From Cryomorphaceae bacterium 1068 (GTDB taxonomy: Bacteria; Bacteroidota; Bacteroidia; Flavobacteriales_D; Cryomorphaceae), in contig JAPVXR010000002.1 of the NCBI GenBank assembly GCA_027214385.1, forward strand, positions 248,001 to 312,000: a DNA stretch of 64,000 bases. The letters are read 5' to 3'. Below, one piece after another: positions 59,836-64,000 of the stretch (position 1 is its first letter; the number at the start of each line of letters is the position of its first letter). The translations under genes were made by a program, and so were the position numbers. Below the pieces are notes generated by a model that was given only the letters and a program-made list of their open reading frames with translations, searched no databases and had not been told where the DNA came from.

Positions 59836-61698
59836 TTGGAAGATCTCAAAACGATAAAACACAATAAAGAAAGCAAACAGGATGTCGCTATCCTTTTTGC
59901 GGGAGACTCAGGTGACGGAATTCAATTGACGGGAAGTCAATTTTCCAATACCAGTGCCCTCTTTGGTAACGACGTCAGTACATTTCCTGATTATCCGGCT
60001 GAGATTCGTGCTCCTCAAGGCACAATAGCAGGAGTTTCAGGCTTTCAACTCAACTTTGGGAGCATCGAGATTTTCACTCCCGGTGATCTCTGCGATGTGC
60101 TTGTGGTAATGAATGCGGCGGCGCTTAAAGCCAATTTGGGCAAACTCAAAATTGGCGGTACCATCATCGCCAACACCGACGGATTCGACAAAAAGAATCT
60201 GAAACTTTCAGGATACGTGGATATGCGAAACCCGCTGGAGGACAATAGCCTTGGTAAGTACCGTATCATAGAAATAGATGTGACAAAGCTTACCCGTGAA
60301 TCGCTAAAAGAGTCGGCACTTGGTATCAAAGAGAAGGACAGAAGCAAGAACATGTTTGTTCTGGGATTCCTCTACTGGATGTACAATCGAGAGTTGGCCC
60401 CAACCGAAAAGTTTCTTCACGAGAAGTTTAAAAGCAAACCCGATTTGATCGAAGCCAACATGGCTGTGCTCAAAGCGGGATACAATTACGGCGATACCAG
60501 CGAGACCTTCACTACTCGATATGAGGTGAAGCCTGCTCCTCTTCCCAAAGGTGTATACCGAAACATCATGGGAAATCAAGGGGTTGCCATTGGTTTGATC
60601 GCGGCTTCGCAAAAAGCAGGATTGCCACTTTTTTATGGTAGTTATCCGATTACTCCTGCTTCCGATATTCTTCACGAACTGTCCAAACACAAGAATTTTA
60701 ACGTCCGCTCTTTCCAAGCAGAAGATGAGATTGCCGCCATTACGTCGGCTATTGGAGCATCCTTTGGAGGAAATATCGGAATCACCGCCTCGAGTGGCCC
60801 TGGAATTGCTTTGAAAGGAGAAGCTCTGGGATTGGCTTGCATTCTCGAAATACCACTCGTGATTGTGAATGTACAGCGTGGCGGTCCATCTACAGGATTG
60901 CCCACCAAGACGGAACAAGCTGACTTGCTCCAAGCCATCTACGGTAGAAACGGAGAGGCACCTATTCCGGTTATTGCTGCCAGTTCGCCACGCGATTGTT
61001 TCAATCAGGCTTTCGAGGCAGTGCGTATTGCCATCGAACACATGACTCCGGTATTTCTCTTAAGTGACGGATACATCGCCAATGGAGCGGAGCCGTGGAG
61101 ATTTCCATCGGCAGATCAATTGAAAGCGATCAACCCGCCGGTAGTTAAGGAGGCGACTGATGAAGAGTTTTTACCATACCGACGCGATGAGAAAGGAGTG
61201 CGACAGTGGGCTGTTCCCGGCATAAAAGGACTGGAGCATCGGATCGGTGGATTGGAGAAGCAAGACGAAACCGGAAACGTTTCTTACGATCCCGAAAACC
61301 ATGAGAAAATGGTGGGGCTTCGGGCAGAAAAAATTGCGAAAATTGCTGATTTTATTCCCTTGCAAAAGGTAGATCAGGGAGCTGAAAAAGCGAAGCTGTG
61401 TATCCTTGGTTGGGGTTCCACTTATGGTGCAATTAAGACTGCCGTCAAAGAACTTTTGGCCGAAGGGCATTCGGTCTCTCAAGTACATGTAAAATACCTT
61501 TTTCCATTTCCAAAAAATCTGGGAGAACTGCTCAAAGGATTTGATCAGGTCATTGTACCTGAGTTGAATAAAGGGCAATTGGTAAAAATCATCAGAAGTG
61601 AATTCCTGATCGATGCCAAGCCATTGAGCAAAGTGAAGGGATTGCCCTTCTCCGCAACTGAAATAAAAGAAGCGGCCCTTAAACACCTTGAATCATGA
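59836..61698 (+). CDS. korA: 2-oxoglutarate:acceptor oxidoreductase, alpha subunit
   Basis: The 620-residue protein joins the gamma domain (about 10-205, LFAGDSGDGIQLTGSQ) and the alpha (pyrimidine-binding) domain (about 235-620, FYGSYPITPASDILHEL, TSSIGAS-like and SGPGIALKGE). With KorB it decarboxylates 2-oxoglutarate to succinyl-CoA while reducing ferredoxin, an alternative to the dehydrogenase of the TCA cycle. Starts at TTG 59836. The stop overlaps korB by 4 bp. Substrate is inferred from subunit size and family. Other 2-oxoacids are possible. Confidence 0.92.
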   Translation: MEDLKTIKHNKESKQDVAILFAGDSGDGIQLTGSQFSNTSALFGNDVSTFPDYPAEIRAPQGTIAGVSGFQLNFGSIEIFTPGDLCDVLVVMNAAALKANLGKLKIGGTIIANTDGFDKKNLKLSGYVDMRNPLEDNSLGKYRIIEIDVTKLTRESLKESALGIKEKDRSKNMFVLGFLYWMYNRELAPTEKFLHEKFKSKPDLIEANMAVLKAGYNYGDTSETFTTRYEVKPAPLPKGVYRNIMGNQGVAIGLIAASQKAGLPLFYGSYPITPASDILHELSKHKNFNVRSFQAEDEIAAITSAIGASFGGNIGITASSGPGIALKGEALGLACILEIPLVIVNVQRGGPSTGLPTKTEQADLLQAIYGRNGEAPIPVIAASSPRDCFNQAFEAVRIAIEHMTPVFLLSDGYIANGAEPWRFPSADQLKAINPPVVKEATDEEFLPYRRDEKGVRQWAVPGIKGLEHRIGGLEKQDETGNVSYDPENHEKMVGLRAEKIAKIADFIPLQKVDQGAEKAKLCILGWGSTYGAIKTAVKELLAEGHSVSQVHVKYLFPFPKNLGELLKGFDQVIVPELNKGQLVKIIRSEFLIDAKPLSKVKGLPFSATEIKEAALKHLES

Positions 61699-62726
61699 CC
61701 CAAGAGCAAACGACATACACAGCGAAAGATTTTTCCAGTGATCAGGAAGTAAGGTGGTGCCCGGGATGTGGCGACTACTCCATCTTGAAGCAAGTACAAA
61801 GTGTACTTCCCGACATTGGCGTGGCCAAAGAAGACATCGTTTTCATTTCGGGAATTGGTTGTTCTTCTCGCTTTCCATACTATCTCAATACATACGGGAT
61901 GCACAGCATCCACGGTAGAGCTCCGGCCATTGCGAGTGGATTAAAGATTTCCAATCCCGATTTGAGTGTTTGGGTCATTACCGGTGACGGAGATGCGCTT
62001 TCGATCGGAGGAAACCACCTCATTCACTTGTTGAGAAGGAACTTCGACATGAACGTACTTCTCTTCAATAACGAGATTTACGGATTGACCAAGGGCCAGT
62101 ATTCACCCACTTCGCCTGAAGGAAAGGTGACCAAGAGCACGCCGATGGGCAGTGTGGATCACCCGTTCAATCCTTTGGCCTTGGCGGCAGGGGCAGACGG
62201 AACCTTTATCGCCCGTACGATGGACAGAGATCCAAAACATCTGCGACAGATTTTAAAAGAAGCCGACGACCACAAGGGAACTTCGCTTATAGAGATCTAC
62301 CAAAACTGCAATGTCTTCAACGATGGTGCTTTTGGGGTCTTTACCGACAAGGGCACTAAAGCTGATACGACGGTTTTTGTAGAACACGGTCAACCATTGG
62401 TTTTTGGTGAACACGAAAACAAAGGAGTTCGGTTGGATGGAGCCACCCCGGTGGTAGTCGATCTTGAATCAGGAGATTTCTCAAAGGACGACCTGTGGAA
62501 ACACGACAAGACTGATCGCTCGAAGGCAGGGCTTTTGATGCGTTGTTTCGAGACGCCTACAAAGGATCTTGAAAGCCTCCCACGTCCATTCGGTGTTTTC
62601 TATCAGGAAGACAAAACCTGCTACGAAGAAATGCTTCACGCTCAAATCAAATCGAGTATTGAGACCAAAGGAAATGGCGATCTAGAAGCCCTGCTTAGAG
62701 GAACCAACACTTGGGAAATCGAGTAA
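61695..62726 (+). CDS. korB: 2-oxoglutarate:acceptor oxidoreductase, beta subunit
   Basis: The 343-residue ThDP-binding subunit has the Cys ligands of its 4Fe-4S cluster, Cys22 and Cys25 (RWCPGCGDYSIL), Cys56 (SGIGCSSRFPYY) and a fourth in YQNCNVFND, plus the thiamine-diphosphate motif VITGDGDALSIGGNH. It pairs with korA just upstream (ATGA overlap). Length and motifs are normal. Confidence 0.94.
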   Translation: MTQEQTTYTAKDFSSDQEVRWCPGCGDYSILKQVQSVLPDIGVAKEDIVFISGIGCSSRFPYYLNTYGMHSIHGRAPAIASGLKISNPDLSVWVITGDGDALSIGGNHLIHLLRRNFDMNVLLFNNEIYGLTKGQYSPTSPEGKVTKSTPMGSVDHPFNPLALAAGADGTFIARTMDRDPKHLRQILKEADDHKGTSLIEIYQNCNVFNDGAFGVFTDKGTKADTTVFVEHGQPLVFGEHENKGVRLDGATPVVVDLESGDFSKDDLWKHDKTDRSKAGLLMRCFETPTKDLESLPRPFGVFYQEDKTCYEEMLHAQIKSSIETKGNGDLEALLRGTNTWEIE

Positions 62727-62906
62727 TCAGCCAAACGGGAACCACAATGCACTTCGAGAATCACCAATAGAAAAAGAGTCTCTGATACCTCATCGATCGC
62801 GACTGCGATCCTCGGTGTACTCACCTAAAAACACCCTGCTAATCAACTTTTCTCTGTGCACTCTGTGCAACTTTCGAACACTCAACCCACGCAGGCTGTT
62901 TCGAAA

Positions 62907-63689
62907 CTATCCTTTTAACTCTTGCGGAATCTCACAAACGGGAATTGGCACCATCTTGTGCTTATTGCGGTTGTGGTAGCCTTGATAAATCTCAAAGACT
63001 TCTTTTTTTCTGCCTTCCAGCGAATTCGGATCGCCTGAAAAATCCATGGCCCATTCCAATTCGGGGTAGGTGGCTCCTATTTGATCTTCATCGGTGCGGT
63101 CGTCTCCCCACAGACCGTCGGTGGGCGGTGCTTGCATGATTTCGTCTATCACACCCAATTCCTTTCCGAGGGCATAAACTTCGGTTTTGTTCAAGTCGGC
63201 GATCGGGCTGAGGTCTACTCCGCCATCGCCGTATTTGGTGTAAAACCCTACACCGAAATCTTCTACTTTGTTTCCCGTTCCGGCTACCAAGTAGTTATTC
63301 AATCCCGCGAAATAATAAAGCGTCGACATCCGAAAACGGGCTCGTGTATTGACCAAGCTGAATTCGTGCTTGTCCTTATTGCCGGAAGGCGGCAAGGCAT
63401 GAACGAAATTGTCAAAAATCTCAGTGAGCTCGACCCAATGCGAAGAAACGTTTTTATGGTGCGTTTTGAGCTTGGCTATATGAGTAGCTGCTCGGGAGAC
63501 TTGGTTGGCAGCTTGATGGATTGGCATTTCCACGCAAAGCGTGGGAAGACCTGTTAAAGCACATAGTGATGAAGTAACGGCAGAGTCGATTCCACCCGAA
63601 ACGCCTACCACGAAGCCATTGGAATGGGCTTGGTCTGCATACGTTTTCAACCAATGAACAATGTGCTGAACAACTGCCTCTGTCTGCAT
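62907..63689 (-). CDS. nadE: NAD+ synthetase (ammonia-dependent type)
   Basis: The 260-residue enzyme makes NAD from deamido-NAD and ATP. It has the P-loop SGGIDS at 31-36, the LVAGTGNKVEDFGVGFYTKYGDGGVDLSP family segment and the DDRTDEDQIGATYPELE segment. There is no glutaminase domain, so it uses ammonia or a separate glutamine source. The 180-bp gap to korB (62727-62906) holds no gene or clear hairpin that I can support. Confidence 0.94.
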   Translation of the reverse strand: MQTEAVVQHIVHWLKTYADQAHSNGFVVGVSGGIDSAVTSSLCALTGLPTLCVEMPIHQAANQVSRAATHIAKLKTHHKNVSSHWVELTEIFDNFVHALPPSGNKDKHEFSLVNTRARFRMSTLYYFAGLNNYLVAGTGNKVEDFGVGFYTKYGDGGVDLSPIADLNKTEVYALGKELGVIDEIMQAPPTDGLWGDDRTDEDQIGATYPELEWAMDFSGDPNSLEGRKKEVFEIYQGYHNRNKHKMVPIPVCEIPQELKG

Positions 63690-63728
63690 AAAACCTTTTT
63701 ATTCTTAACGAAGAGAAAGAGCTCTTGT

Positions 63729-64000
63729 TTAGAAGTAGACCCCGGCAGTGATCATGAATAAATTAGTGGAGGCTTTTACCCTTCTCTCGGTCTGGGGCTC
63801 ACCATTATCACCGGGGATCAGTTCACCTATGCTATTTGTTTTTGGGAGCTTGTAATCGTCGCTAAAAACATTGTTCAAACCACTGTTATAAGCCGCGGTG
63901 AAATAGAGGTTAGTTGTACCTCCGATTTGCATCTCGAAACCTGCTTCAATACGAAGTCCAAAACGCACAAGAGAAGTTAGATCAGAGGCGTCTTCATCCT
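63729..64000 (-). CDS. Outer-membrane beta-barrel protein, C-terminal part (5' end outside window)
   Basis: The frame is open to the end of the window, giving about 90 visible residues: DLTSLVRFGLRIEAGFEMQI, LYFTAAYNSGLNNVF, and an ending LFMITAGVYF that is typical of the last strand of an outer-membrane barrel of the PorT/OMP_b-brl type. Function cannot be judged from this part. Confidence 0.72.
   Translation of the reverse strand, partial: DEDASDLTSLVRFGLRIEAGFEMQIGGTTNLYFTAAYNSGLNNVFSDDYKLPKTNSIGELIPGDNGEPQTERRVKASTNLFMITAGVYF

Noticed and set aside
62727-62906. Search for a tRNA, small RNA or promoter between korB and nadE
   Set aside because: Apart from a short near-repeat (CTCTGTGCACTCTGTGCA) I see no cloverleaf, hairpin or open frame of significance.

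Overview
The window is a piece of chromosome from a member of the Bacteroidota, most likely Flavobacteriales of the Cryomorphaceae/Schleiferiaceae kind. The evidence is several secreted proteins with type IX secretion (T9SS) C-terminal sorting domains, one very long adhesin with the 'gliding motility-associated' type B ending, TonB-dependent receptors with carboxypeptidase-regulatory-like N-domains, DUF6089 and DUF4296 proteins, and many promoters with the Bacteroidota -7 box TAnnTTTG. Base composition is moderate and there are no rRNA, tRNA, CRISPR or phage genes that I can see.

Layout. 1-2.3 kb: end of a TonB receptor, a heavy-metal-binding (HMA) protein and a gamma-carbonic anhydrase. 2.3-12.8 kb (minus strand): a secreted SGNH hydrolase, murI, two OmpH/Skp chaperones, bamA, uppS, a DUF6089 barrel, nadK, a second Omp85-like protein and a CBS-domain protein. 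This is a typical Bacteroidota envelope-biogenesis block, with pdxJ and an alpha/beta hydrolase divergent from it. 14.4-20.7 kb (minus): a secreted lamin-tail-domain protein, a TonB receptor and a secreted phospholipase D-fold protein, probably one extracellular degradation/uptake locus. 20.9-26.3 kb: a 1823-residue T9SS type B adhesin. 26.5-28.7 kb: a polyprenol-phosphate mannosyltransferase-like enzyme, a DUF4296 lipoprotein and an SDR epimerase. 28.8-37.1 kb: alpha-glucan synthesis by the GlgE route (glgE, maltokinase, glgB, a GH57 protein, and a convergent stand-alone glycogen-binding CBM48 protein). 37.4-46 kb: a PagL-like gene interrupted by one stop codon, tyrS, a palindromic repeat element, a LuxE-like gene, and an accessory patch of small lipoproteins and gene remnants.

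46.4-56.3 kb is the most interesting part. It has a Na/Pi cotransporter with PhoU domain, an atypical OmpR-family regulator, a small CarboxypepD_reg-like protein, a MORN-type protein, a TonB receptor with a beta-helix lipoprotein, and a PhoB/PhoR-like two-component pair. Four promoters here carry 11-bp-spaced TTAAC-type direct repeats, and in each a TTAAC sits exactly 37 bp upstream of the -7 box. I read this as a local regulon, probably phosphate starvation, controlled by one or both OmpR-family regulators. A shifted version of the same repeats lies upstream of the CBM48 glycogen-binding gene.

56.3-64 kb: a glycosyltransferase, then trmB, an alkyltransferase-like protein, an Mrp-family Fe-S carrier, a NifU-domain protein and korA/korB (2-oxoglutarate:ferredoxin oxidoreductase) on the plus strand, then nadE and the end of an outer-membrane barrel protein on the minus strand.
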